Below, in pieces: positions 12,555 through 20,505 of a stretch of 55,997 nucleotides of DNA. The DNA comes from Agathobacter sp. GTDB lineage: Bacteria; Bacillota; Clostridia; Lachnospirales; Lachnospiraceae. Numbering within the stretch: the stretch's first letter is position 1; each line of letters starts with the position of its first letter. Under the pieces are notes generated by a model. That model had not been told where the DNA came from and did no database searches. It saw only the letters and a list, made by a program, of their open reading frames with translations. The translations under genes and the position numbers were made by a program. The stretch covers positions 1-55,997 of the forward strand of contig JAFQRZ010000006.1 of the NCBI GenBank assembly GCA_017409825.1, in the 5' to 3' direction.

Positions 12555-13310
12555 TTATCGATTGTATACTTCTGTTAAACGTTCTTGCACTTCTTCAAGC
12601 GTGTAGATTCCACCAATTTCAAAATTGGTTAACGCAGGATGTCCTGGATAGGCAAGGAAGAGGTCTTCTGATGAGCGACGAACCCAAACAAGAACGAGGC
12701 TCATTCTTTGTGAATGTGTGACAATGTAATCTTCATAGTCGATATTTGCAAGTGCTTCGTCAATCACTTCGTACGATAGTTCTAAGAAGGTGTTTGGTGT
12801 TACTTGACCGCTCCCAATTCCACCAATAACCCAAGATTCATGCCATTTTAGTTCGCCATTTTCATCTATTTTATAGTATGTAAAAGAATTGTGGAGATCT
12901 TCTCCATGATAGCCACCAGGACGAACATAGAAAACCTCAGTGGTAACTACCTGGCTAAAATCGTTTATTTTATCCGATAAGAACCAGCTGTTCGTGAGAA
13001 GCGAGTAGGCCTTAATCACTTTATCTGGCTGCTCAAATTGTGCTAATATAGCAGGATCAATTTCTAGAGAGAAATCTTCACGATGTTCCTGTAAAATATC
13101 AGAGCTTAAGTCAGTAATTCCAGGTGAAGGTGATGATACGTTGAATATTTGTATGAACATTGTGCTAATGCTTATCACAAAGCATAGACAAGCAGCAAGT
13201 GCTGCCCATTTTATCCAAGCATAAGGTTTCTTCTCTTTCGGCTGTTTTGCTTCTAAGATATGTTGTTCCTTAACATCACCGATAGCTTCATAGAGTTTTT
13301 CGTTTGTCAT
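12555..13310 (-). CDS. Membrane-anchored anti-sigma-like protein (paralog A)
   Basis: A 251-residue protein with the same plan as the one at 11238-11978: cytoplasmic segment (1-36), membrane helix (about 37-55) and extracytoplasmic domain with a C-terminal VWVRRSSEDLFLAYP and GGIYTLEEVQE region. It is the first gene of the minus-strand operon. The near-identity of the cytoplasmic segments with a diverged outer domain suggests duplication of a sensor with a conserved partner, presumably the sigma factor. No enzyme motif was seen. The role is inferred. Confidence 0.65.
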   Translation of the reverse strand: MTNEKLYEAIGDVKEQHILEAKQPKEKKPYAWIKWAALAACLCFVISISTMFIQIFNVSSPSPGITDLSSDILQEHREDFSLEIDPAILAQFEQPDKVIKAYSLLTNSWFLSDKINDFSQVVTTEVFYVRPGGYHGEDLHNSFTYYKIDENGELKWHESWVIGGIGSGQVTPNTFLELSYEVIDEALANIDYEDYIVTHSQRMSLVLVWVRRSSEDLFLAYPGHPALTNFEIGGIYTLEEVQERLTEVYNR

Positions 13311-13376
13311 ACATCATCCCTCCCTTCTCACCTATATACACAACGTTTTCTTTTAAATCACACACATTTTCAATTT

Positions 13377-13382
13377 ATTATA
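13377..13382 (-). promoter_or_regulatory. Candidate -10 box of the sigma-factor operon
   Basis: On the minus strand a TATAAT hexamer (13382 to 13377) lies about 65 bases ahead of the first gene of the operon. No good -35 box is present at the usual distance, so recognition by the operon's own sigma factor or an activator is possible but not shown. Confidence 0.35.
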
Positions 13383-13432
13383 CAAAATATCGCTGAACAT
13401 GAAAAGAAAAGAGAAAATTTTTAAAATAAGTA

Positions 13433-13474
13433 TTGACAACTGCGTATATATGCTGTATATGTGTATATATACAG
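13433..13474 (+). promoter_or_regulatory. Promoter with overlapping GntR/YtrA-like operator
   Basis: A perfect TTGACA (13433-13438) and TATATG (13456-13461) are 17 bases apart. The inverted repeat CTGTATAT (13453-13460) and ATATACAG (13467-13474), separated by 6 bases, overlaps the -10 box. A GntR regulator of the YtrA type is encoded in the same cluster, so autorepression through this site is the simplest reading. The motif match to a YtrA box is inferred. Confidence 0.65.
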
Positions 13475-13539
13475 ATGCACAGTTCGCATATACAAAGTGC
13501 ATCAATCCAAATGAAACAAAGTGTGCAGGAGGAGTTCAC

Positions 13540-14397
13540 ATGATTAAATTAGATAAAATCTCAAAATTAATTGGAACATTTCTATTAAGAGATATTTCCT
13601 TAGAAATCCCAGAGGGATACATCATCGGGCTGGTAGGAGCCAATGGATGTGGAAAGACATCACTCCTGCATGTGCTTATGGGATTATACAAACCAGATTC
13701 CGGCAACATGGAGCTGATGGGAATGAAGTATCCAGAGGATGAAGCGAAGCTCCACGATAGCATCGGTGTCGTGCTTCAGGAAAGACTTTACGAAGATTAC
13801 ATGACCTTACAGGAAAATGCAGCCTACTACGGAAGATTCTATTCCAACTACGACGAAGCATATCTTATGGAAATGTTAAAAAGCTATGACCTTGATCCTA
13901 AGAGAAAGTATAAAGGGCTTTCCAAAGGAGAGGAACTCAAGTTCCAGTTTGCATGTGCATTAGCACATCATCCAAAATTCTTGATTTTAGATGAACCAAC
14001 AGGTAATTTTGACCCTGAATTCCGCGATGAATTCCTTGGAGCGTTAAAAAATTTCATCGCAGATGGCGAGCATACCGTAATCCTTGCTACGCATTTGACC
14101 GACGATTTGGACAAAATTGCAGATTATCTCATCTACATGGAAAAAGGAAGCATCCTTACTGCGATGGATATTGAAGAGCTTCGCAGCAAGTACCGCATCG
14201 TAGCTGGCGAAGATTACCGCATGAAGCTCTTACCAGAGCAGAGAATCATCCACATGGAAAAAGGCGAGTTCGCAACCAAAGCATTGATTCGCCACAGACA
14301 GATTGATACCTACGATGCGTCTTATACAGTCAGTGCTCCTACGATAGAAGAGTTTATGTATTTTGTGACAAAGAGAGCAAAAGGCGTAGAGATTTAG
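13540..14397 (+). CDS. ABC transporter ATP-binding protein 1
   Basis: A 285-residue ATPase with Walker A GANGCGKTS (33-41), an unusual signature YKGLSKGEELKF in place of LSGGQ, Walker B FLILDEPTGNFDP and a switch His (ATHLTDD). A C-terminal extension of about 70 residues follows the ATPase core, as in drug or antibiotic-resistance exporters of the YtrB/BcrA group. The start at 13540 follows GGAGGAG; the longer frame from 13399 would run through the promoter. It heads a long operon of membrane subunits and a GntR regulator. Confidence 0.87.
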   Translation: MIKLDKISKLIGTFLLRDISLEIPEGYIIGLVGANGCGKTSLLHVLMGLYKPDSGNMELMGMKYPEDEAKLHDSIGVVLQERLYEDYMTLQENAAYYGRFYSNYDEAYLMEMLKSYDLDPKRKYKGLSKGEELKFQFACALAHHPKFLILDEPTGNFDPEFRDEFLGALKNFIADGEHTVILATHLTDDLDKIADYLIYMEKGSILTAMDIEELRSKYRIVAGEDYRMKLLPEQRIIHMEKGEFATKALIRHRQIDTYDASYTVSAPTIEEFMYFVTKRAKGVEI

Positions 14398-14457
14398 CAA
14401 ATAAATGAAGCGTTGCACAATAAAAAGTGACTCTAACGTGAAACAGAGGTGAAAATT

Positions 14458-15243
14458 ATGATGAAGCAGGCATGGAGAAGTTATCTAGCTTCTCTTCATC
14501 CAAGAAATATCAAAAAGTTAAGAGAGAGTGCAGCATACGCATGGTTCTATATCATAATGTTGTTTATCTATGCAGCTACCTCATTATTACAAGATAACGG
14601 ATATGCAGATTTTGTATGCTTGGCAGCCGTGAGGATGCTTCTTCCATTGGGATTAATGGGGTGGAGCAATCTTGGCTCCAAATATTTGATGCCTAAAGTG
14701 ATGTTTTTATGTCCGATGAAAGAAGAAGAAAGAAGAGAATATGTCAACTGTGTTCTTGTGATAAAAATTGGAATGATGGTTCTTTCTTCTCTGTGTGTGG
14801 AATTGGTTTGGAGTATATTTTTTGGATTTCGTTTATGGGAAGTATTGCTAGTGCCATTTCATTTCTTGCTTATAGGGCTTGCAGAGTATGCAGGTTATGA
14901 AGTAAAAAGAGATGAAAAAGGACAAATTCCAAGCGTCGCAAAAGATAAAAGAGGCAATCGAGTACCAATTTGGATGAATTCAATGGTTGCAGTATGTGCC
15001 CTTTTATTCATCGCATTTATCACAAGCTACGATATGGATATATTGAAATATGGACATGGAATGGGTGAAGAGGCAATGTTCTTTTTTGCAGGTGTAGCAA
15101 TGACATTCGCAATTTTCTTCGCATACAAGACAGTAAAAGGTCAGTACAAATATGTCATCGAACAAAGCAGTGACTATGAACTTCACTTTAACGTAAAAGG
15201 CAAGGTCGAGAGTCCTAAGAAATATGATTTATTTGCAAAATAA
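14458..15243 (+). CDS. ABC transporter membrane subunit, triplet 1 member 1
   Basis: A 261-residue integral membrane protein with about six hydrophobic segments. It begins MMKQAWRSYLASLHPRNIKK and contains MPKVMFLCPMKEEERREY, both echoed in the two proteins encoded at 15374 and 16074. The set is an ABC-2-like permease family by position beside an ATPase. The start at 14458 is chosen because AGAGGTG lies 6 bases upstream. No substrate can be read from the sequence. Confidence 0.7.
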   Translation: MMKQAWRSYLASLHPRNIKKLRESAAYAWFYIIMLFIYAATSLLQDNGYADFVCLAAVRMLLPLGLMGWSNLGSKYLMPKVMFLCPMKEEERREYVNCVLVIKIGMMVLSSLCVELVWSIFFGFRLWEVLLVPFHFLLIGLAEYAGYEVKRDEKGQIPSVAKDKRGNRVPIWMNSMVAVCALLFIAFITSYDMDILKYGHGMGEEAMFFFAGVAMTFAIFFAYKTVKGQYKYVIEQSSDYELHFNVKGKVESPKKYDLFAK

Positions 15244-15258
15244 GAAGGAGAAACGTTT

Positions 15259-15354
15259 ATGAGTATGATTTTCATGATGGGATTAAATGTTATAACGAGT
15301 TTTTTCATGACGGCCATGGCATTTGGAATCGTAGTTAGAGCGACATTTCAATAG
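15259..15354 (+). CDS. Small hydrophobic protein in the ABC operon (31 aa)
   Basis: An ATG after GAAGGAGAAACG opens a 31-codon frame ending TAG at 15352-15354. The product, beginning MSMIFMMGLNVITSFFMTAM, is a single hydrophobic helix with one Arg near the C-terminus. It lies exactly between two permease genes with a good ribosome binding site at normal spacing. It may be a regulatory or assembly microprotein of the transporter; conservation in relatives would be the test. Confidence 0.5.
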   Translation: MSMIFMMGLNVITSFFMTAMAFGIVVRATFQ

Positions 15355-15373
15355 AATAAAGAAGGTGTAGAAA

Positions 15374-16081
15374 ATGTTCAAACAAGCATGGAGTACTTAT
15401 TGGAAATCCTATAATCCGAAAAAACTAAAAATTGACAATTCAAGAGTACAGCCGATTCATTTCTTTTGGGGTTTATATTTTATAGTTGCTGCACAAAATT
15501 CTGAGGTTAGATTTTATTTGATTGCAAAGCTAGTTCCGCTTGTCCTTATGCTTTGGAACAATACCGTTGGGAAATTGTATATGCCAAAGGCAATTTATCT
15601 CTCTCCGATGGGAGAAAAGGGACGCAAGGAATATATCAATTCCTTGTTGATGCTTAAAATTGGCGTACCAACTATTGTAAACATTTTACTTCATATTATG
15701 TATAGTGTGATGTATGAATTTAACCTGTTCATGTTGCTGGCATCTGCATTTGCACAGTTTTCTCTAGGAATCGGCATGTATGTCTGCTGCGAAATGCGAA
15801 GTAAGTTCGATAGATACATTCGCTATGCAGTACCAGGAAAGGACGGCACAGGAAAAGATGCGTGGCTTAACTATTCTTGTATGGCATTAGGGATGATTGC
15901 TAGTATCTTTTGTGGTTTAGAAGCAAATCGAATTGGTGTATTGATATTTGATATAGCAATGCTAGTAATACTTTTGATTATGGATATTGTGATTCTAAAG
16001 ACCAGATATCAGGTTACGGTAGAATATGTATGCAACTACGAAGAAGCATACAACGTATTAGGAAAGGTAAAAAATGTTTAA
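15374..16081 (+). CDS. ABC transporter membrane subunit, triplet 1 member 2
   Basis: A 235-residue membrane protein beginning MFKQAWSTYWKSYNPKKLK, with MPKAIYLSPMGEKGRKEY at about residues 75-92, matching the other members of triplet 1. Several hydrophobic segments follow. It overlaps the next gene by 8 bases, so production of the two is coupled, which suggests they act as a pair or a heteromer. Confidence 0.68.
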   Translation: MFKQAWSTYWKSYNPKKLKIDNSRVQPIHFFWGLYFIVAAQNSEVRFYLIAKLVPLVLMLWNNTVGKLYMPKAIYLSPMGEKGRKEYINSLLMLKIGVPTIVNILLHIMYSVMYEFNLFMLLASAFAQFSLGIGMYVCCEMRSKFDRYIRYAVPGKDGTGKDAWLNYSCMALGMIASIFCGLEANRIGVLIFDIAMLVILLIMDIVILKTRYQVTVEYVCNYEEAYNVLGKVKNV

Positions 16082-16808
16082 GCAGGCACTATACACATAT
16101 TGGACTTCCTTGCATCCAAGGAATTTAAAGTACATAGTTGATAAGCGATGGGCGACATTTATTTTAGTTTTCGTTATGCTTCCATCTTTTGCTGAGATAA
16201 AGGAGTATGGAGCAGGTGCGCTTTATCCGTTCACGGTGTTTCTTCCTGTGGCGTTGATGAAAATGTCCAATCTGGTACGTAAGCTAGATATTCCAAAAGC
16301 ACTTTTCCTAGCTCCGATGCAGGAAAAAGAGCGCAAAAAGTACATCAAATGTCTGATTGGAATCAAAATCGGAGCATCTATGTTATTTGGTCTTATCATA
16401 CAGTTATTGTGGCGCATCATATATCCAATTTCGATAGTAGATACTTTGATTTGTCTGTTTGCTTATCTCAGTTATGGAATTGCAGAATATTTCTGTATAG
16501 AAGGAACACTCGACGACGGAGTCAAGATAGAACACGGGATTCGTAGAGAAGATGGTAAGGTTACCGCCTCTTCTTGCAACCTGCTAACGATTGCTGGCGT
16601 GGCACTTCTGTGTATGGGATTTTTGCCATTACGTATTGCAGAGGAATCTGTGCAAACAGGAAGTACAATGTTGCAACCAGAAGAAGTCATTCTGTTAGTC
16701 ATGATGCTGTTCAACAATTTTATTATTATAGTAAGACAGTATCGTGATATGTTAAACACAGTATGCAAGTTTGAACCAGAGATTCAGATGAAAAAGGAAG
16801 AAAAATAA
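16074..16808 (+). CDS. ABC transporter membrane subunit, triplet 1 member 3
   Basis: A 244-residue membrane protein beginning MFKQALYTYWTSLHPRNLK, with IPKALFLAPMQEKERKKY at the position shared by the triplet. It has about six hydrophobic segments and a Lys/Glu-rich tail. It starts 8 bases inside the previous gene and is followed after 30 bases by the GntR regulator. Tandem duplication and divergence explain the triplet. Confidence 0.68.
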   Translation: MFKQALYTYWTSLHPRNLKYIVDKRWATFILVFVMLPSFAEIKEYGAGALYPFTVFLPVALMKMSNLVRKLDIPKALFLAPMQEKERKKYIKCLIGIKIGASMLFGLIIQLLWRIIYPISIVDTLICLFAYLSYGIAEYFCIEGTLDDGVKIEHGIRREDGKVTASSCNLLTIAGVALLCMGFLPLRIAEESVQTGSTMLQPEEVILLVMMLFNNFIIIVRQYRDMLNTVCKFEPEIQMKKEEK

Positions 16809-16838
16809 GGAGTGCCCATTGGGCAGACGTGAAGAGAT

Positions 16839-17216
16839 ATGAAAATTGTGATTCAACCGCAAGGTACATTAGCAATCTATGAGCAGATTGTAAACCAACT
16901 GAAGAACGCAATCGTAACAGGAGAGCTGAAAACCAATGAGGCACTTCCTTCCATTCGTGCACTCGCTGGAGATTTGCAGGTTAGCGTTATCACGACGAAG
17001 CGAGCATATGAAGAATTGGAAAAAGAGGGTCTGATTCGTTCTGTGGCAGGCAAGGGTTTTTATGTCTGTGAGTATAACACGGACTTTTTGAAGGAAAAAC
17101 AGCTTATGATGTTGGAAAAGAGAATGGCAGAAGTCATTAGCGAAGCGAAAGACGCAGGACTGAGCTGTCAGGAATTTTTAGAAATGGCGGAGGCACTATA
17201 TGATACTGGAATTTAA
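16839..17216 (+). CDS. GntR-family transcriptional regulator, YtrA type
   Basis: A 125-residue protein: winged-helix domain (about 8-75) with ALPSIRALAGDLQVSVITTK, then a short C-terminal helical part without a ligand-binding domain, as in the YtrA subfamily that controls ABC operons. It overlaps the following ATPase gene by 17 bases. The palindromic site in the promoter at 13433-13474 is its likely operator. No effector is known. Confidence 0.85.
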   Translation: MKIVIQPQGTLAIYEQIVNQLKNAIVTGELKTNEALPSIRALAGDLQVSVITTKRAYEELEKEGLIRSVAGKGFYVCEYNTDFLKEKQLMMLEKRMAEVISEAKDAGLSCQEFLEMAEALYDTGI

Positions 17217-17856
17217 AAAGGTAACAGGAAAAACAAAACACTTCAATTTACAAAATGTAAGCTTTACTTTAGAGCCGGGATATATCATGGGGCTCGCAGG
17301 CAAGAATGGTGCTGGTAAATCCACACTCATCGACTACATCATGAGTCCAAAGAAGCAATACACAGGCGAAATTCTCATCGAAGGCGTAAATATTCGCGAC
17401 AAGCATTATTACATGATGAACCGCATCGGTTTCATATCAGATGAGAATACAGGTTTTCTTTTCGACAAAACGGCGAAGGAAAATATAGAGCTTTTTGGAC
17501 CACTATATGATGATTGGGATGACACCCGTTTTTACAAAGCGATGCAGAAAATGAACCTTTCTCCAGGAAAGACCGTAGGAAAAATGTCACGTGGTGAGTT
17601 GTTCAAATTCCAGACGGCATTTGCTATGGCTCATAAACCAGCCCTTTACTTGATTGATGAGGCAACTGCCGGCATGGACCCAGTATTCCGTATTGATTAT
17701 TTCAAGATGCTGCAGGAAATTATCGCAGAAGAAAATGCGTCGATTTTGATGACGAGTCATATTCAGGACGAAATCCAGAGAAAGATGGATTTTGTAGGGA
17801 TTATGGAAGATGGAAAATTAGTAGAGTTTGGTGAAACCTTGGATATTTTTCCATAA
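17200..17856 (+). CDS. ABC transporter ATP-binding protein 2
   Basis: A 218-residue ATPase with Walker A GKNGAGKST (34-42), degenerate signature GKMSRGELFKF, Walker B LYLIDEATAGMDP and switch region TSHIQDE. It is shorter than ATPase 1 and lacks its C-terminal extension. It begins within the GntR gene and is followed by three small membrane proteins, so it probably powers a second transporter within the same regulon. Confidence 0.87.
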   Translation: MILEFKKVTGKTKHFNLQNVSFTLEPGYIMGLAGKNGAGKSTLIDYIMSPKKQYTGEILIEGVNIRDKHYYMMNRIGFISDENTGFLFDKTAKENIELFGPLYDDWDDTRFYKAMQKMNLSPGKTVGKMSRGELFKFQTAFAMAHKPALYLIDEATAGMDPVFRIDYFKMLQEIIAEENASILMTSHIQDEIQRKMDFVGIMEDGKLVEFGETLDIFP

Positions 17857-17895
17857 AGTGCGATACATGATAAACGGTATTGGAAGGATGGAGTT

Positions 17896-18432
17896 ATGAC
17901 TCAGAAAGAGATAGGCTTTTTTGATAAATTTTATATCGAACACATAGGAACAGGGAGCAAGTTTCTTTATCGTGTACTAGCTGGGGTTTGGTGTATTCTA
18001 GCTGTGATAGGGTGTACTATACCAGCGCAGGAGATAATGCTAGGAAGTCAGCGAGGGGATTTTGTTTTGGACCTTCTTCCTACAGCAATATCAATTGGAA
18101 GCTGTTTCGCAATAAGTACTTGTATTGCACCATTTCGAACCTATACGGAGCAGAACATTAAAAATAATGTTGGAAGTGTAATCGTTTTGTTGCAATATCA
18201 TCCTGTAGATAAAATCAACCTTCAAAAGCAAAAAATAAAGTATCAGTTCCAGTTTTTGGTGAAGTTGACACTTCTATGTTTGCTCGTGCAATTGGTGGCT
18301 ACCTATATATCGTTAGGAGAGATTGAGTGGTTAAACATAGCATATATTTTCATCTTAGTTTTTTTGATTCCTGGAATACTTGAAATTGTATGTTTATCAT
18401 GGATAAAGTTGAGAGTTTTGTATGGAAGGTAA
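17896..18432 (+). CDS. ABC-associated membrane protein, triplet 2 member 1
   Basis: A 178-residue protein with about four hydrophobic segments. The central stretch YTEQNIKNN followed by LLQYHPVDKINLQKQK is shared in form with the proteins encoded at 18437 and 18952. It follows ATPase 2 after 39 bases and overlaps the next gene region closely. No known permease family is recognised; a membrane subunit of the second ATPase is inferred. Confidence 0.6.
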   Translation: MTQKEIGFFDKFYIEHIGTGSKFLYRVLAGVWCILAVIGCTIPAQEIMLGSQRGDFVLDLLPTAISIGSCFAISTCIAPFRTYTEQNIKNNVGSVIVLLQYHPVDKINLQKQKIKYQFQFLVKLTLLCLLVQLVATYISLGEIEWLNIAYIFILVFLIPGILEIVCLSWIKLRVLYGR

Positions 18433-18436
18433 TATT

Positions 18437-18955
18437 ATGAATTCTGAAAAAATTAAAGTAGAAAAATTTTTCAATCGATTATGGGATAAAAGCGTATCAA
18501 AAGCAGTGTCGTGGTTTTTAATTGGTATTTTCCTTTTTATCATTATGATTCTGTGTATGATGCCAGCACAGGGACTTTTTGTGGAAACAGAGGATTCTCC
18601 ATGGTTAATGCCAGGGGTACTAACCATGCTCTCTTTTATGATGATATATTTTCGCGAAATTCCTTATAATCAGTATACGGAAAACCAGAAAAGTAGATTT
18701 ATGAGCGAGATTTTACGCTATCATCCGATTAATAAGAAGGAAATCCAGAAGAGCAAAAATTTGAAGTTGGTTTCTTTTCTTGGCAAGGTAACGGGAGTTG
18801 GATTGGTTCTGCAGATTGTGGTGTCGCTTATCGCATATCAATCGATCTCATGGTTGAATTTCTTTTATATCATTGTTTTTGTGTTTGGATTCCCTGTAGT
18901 TGGAGTGCTGACATTTGATTCGATTGCGAAGAAAGTGGGAGAGGAAATGTTATGA
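18437..18955 (+). CDS. ABC-associated membrane protein, triplet 2 member 2
   Basis: A 172-residue membrane protein. It contains YTENQKSRFMSEILRYHP and INKKEIQKSK, the block common to the triplet. The start at 18437 is preferred over ATG 18422 because GGAAGG (18424-18429) lies 7 bases upstream of it. Its stop overlaps the next start by 4 bases. Confidence 0.6.
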   Translation: MNSEKIKVEKFFNRLWDKSVSKAVSWFLIGIFLFIIMILCMMPAQGLFVETEDSPWLMPGVLTMLSFMMIYFREIPYNQYTENQKSRFMSEILRYHPINKKEIQKSKNLKLVSFLGKVTGVGLVLQIVVSLIAYQSISWLNFFYIIVFVFGFPVVGVLTFDSIAKKVGEEML

Positions 18956-19449
18956 ATCCAGAACAGAGTAAAGTTAGAAAAATATATACAGAGCTTTCCA
19001 GAAAAAGTTTTTCGTTTGTGGGATGCTGGATTGTGATAGGATTGGTAATGTTTCTGCATCTTGGATACAATATGGTGCCAGTTCAACTGTTACTTGACGA
19101 ATGGGATGGCAACATCATTCCATTTTGGATGACTATAACAGGTGTTGCGATAGGAAATCTGCGAATTTATCCATTTGAAGGGTATACGGAGAATGCCAAG
19201 AAGAGAAAGTTTTCAGAAATGCTCAGGTATTACCCAATTGACAGAAAAGAAGTCAAGAAGATGAAACTATTTTATGTAGTGCGAATTATGGCGAAGGTGT
19301 CAGTAGTATCTTTATTCGTGCAGCTTTATTTTACACATATAGAAGACTCCATTCAGGGGATTTCGTGGGAGAATTTCGTGTATGTGTTTCTAATGTCTTT
19401 CGTAGTGCCAGTGGCATGGAACGCAGTGTATATTCATTTTGAGAAGTAA
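18952..19449 (+). CDS. ABC-associated membrane protein, triplet 2 member 3
   Basis: A 165-residue membrane protein with YTENAKKRKFSEMLRYYP and IDRKEVKKMK, the block shared by the triplet, and about four hydrophobic segments. Its ATG overlaps the previous stop. It is the last gene of the ABC island; no clear terminator was seen in the 95 bases that follow. Confidence 0.6.
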   Translation: MNPEQSKVRKIYTELSRKSFSFVGCWIVIGLVMFLHLGYNMVPVQLLLDEWDGNIIPFWMTITGVAIGNLRIYPFEGYTENAKKRKFSEMLRYYPIDRKEVKKMKLFYVVRIMAKVSVVSLFVQLYFTHIEDSIQGISWENFVYVFLMSFVVPVAWNAVYIHFEK

Positions 19450-19514
19450 AATTGCATGGCGTAGGTTCTTGTAATTTGAATGAAAATAAGTTACCATATA
19501 GTTGACATTGAGAC

Positions 19515-19538
19515 TCCTTCCTCTTAAGAAAGGAAGGA
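19515..19538 (+). promoter_or_regulatory. Hairpin that buries the ribosome binding site
   Basis: TCCTTCCT (19515-19522) pairs perfectly with AGGAAGGA (19531-19538), which contains the Shine-Dalgarno sequence of the next gene (start 19545). The loop is 8 bases. If the whole stem is transcribed, initiation would be masked; if transcription starts inside it, near the TTGACA at 19502-19507, the left arm would be lost. Confidence 0.5.
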
Positions 19539-19544
19539 TAAAAT

Positions 19545-20456
19545 ATGAGTAATTTTAATACTGCTTATGACGATGTGTTTCGTACATTGTTGGTAGATTG
19601 CCGCGAACTAATCATTCCAGTTGTGAATGAGGTATTTCATACAAACTACATTGGGACAGAGAATGTAGTTTTGCATGAAAACGAAATTTTTATGCGACAG
19701 CAGGATGGCGAGGAGGAAAAAATTGTTACTGATTCCTCTTTCGCAATTATCTCTCTTGAAGGAGAAAGTAAGCGGTATCATTTGGAGTGTCAAAGTTCCA
19801 TAGACGGTAGTATGTTGATTCGTATGTATGAGTATGATTCGCAGATGGCATTGCAGAATAGTGAAATCATGCAGCAGACATTAGTTGTTCGCTTTCCGGA
19901 ATCAGCGGTTATATACCTGCGACATAACGAGAGCATACTAGACGTATTTGAAATTTGTATACACACGCCAAACGGTAGCATATCCTACCATGTGCCTACA
20001 TTAAAAGTACAACAGTATGATATTGAAACAATTTTCGAGAAAAATCTGTTGTTCCTGATTCCATTTTATATCTTTACTTATGAAAAACAGTTTTCAGAGA
20101 TAAATGATAATGTGGAGAAACTAGAAGCACTAAAAAGAGAATATGCTATGATTACTTATCGATTAGATCGGTTAGTAAGGAATTGTGTTATCAATGAGTA
20201 TATCAAAAAGACCATATGCGAAATGTCAGAGCGTGTCATCGCAAAGTTAGCAGTGAAATACGACAGTATTCGAAAGGAGGTTACCAGTATTATGGGTGGA
20301 AAAGTATTAGAATATGAGGCAAAGGATATTTTAAGAAAAGGTAAAAAAGAAGCATATCTAGAACTCGTAAAAGATGGTCTCCTTTCTATTGAGGAAGCTG
20401 CAAAGAGAGCTGATATGACATTAGAAGAACTTCAAAAAGAGTTACAGAAAGCATAA
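19545..20456 (+). CDS. Rpn-family PD-(D/E)XK nuclease/transposase-like protein
   Basis: A 303-residue protein of the recombination-promoting nuclease (Rpn, transposase_31-like) type common in Lachnospiraceae genomes. The N-terminal part has the family layout, DDVFRTLLVD then DSSFAIISLEGESKRYHLECQSS, where the Asp and the Glu of ECQ-type strand are the likely metal-binding residues. The C-terminal half is helical and ends with two Glu/Lys-rich repeats (EEAAKRADMTLEELQKEL). The precise catalytic residues could not be confirmed. Not linked to other mobile-element genes here. Confidence 0.65.
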   Translation: MSNFNTAYDDVFRTLLVDCRELIIPVVNEVFHTNYIGTENVVLHENEIFMRQQDGEEEKIVTDSSFAIISLEGESKRYHLECQSSIDGSMLIRMYEYDSQMALQNSEIMQQTLVVRFPESAVIYLRHNESILDVFEICIHTPNGSISYHVPTLKVQQYDIETIFEKNLLFLIPFYIFTYEKQFSEINDNVEKLEALKREYAMITYRLDRLVRNCVINEYIKKTICEMSERVIAKLAVKYDSIRKEVTSIMGGKVLEYEAKDILRKGKKEAYLELVKDGLLSIEEAAKRADMTLEELQKELQKA

Positions 20457-20463
20457 AAATTAC

Positions 20464-20494
20464 GAAGAGTAGGGCGTTGCCCTACTCTTCTTTT
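20464..20494. terminator. Bidirectional terminator
   Basis: A 12-bp perfect stem (20464-20475 with 20479-20490) with a GTT loop and TTTT after it on the plus strand. It also serves tyrS on the minus strand, where T-rich sequence follows. Confidence 0.85.
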
Positions 20495-20505
20495 GTAATT
20501 TAGAA

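Noticed and set aside
19545-20456. Treating the Rpn-like gene as part of an insertion sequence
   Set aside because: No terminal inverted repeats, target duplications or second transposase gene were found around it.
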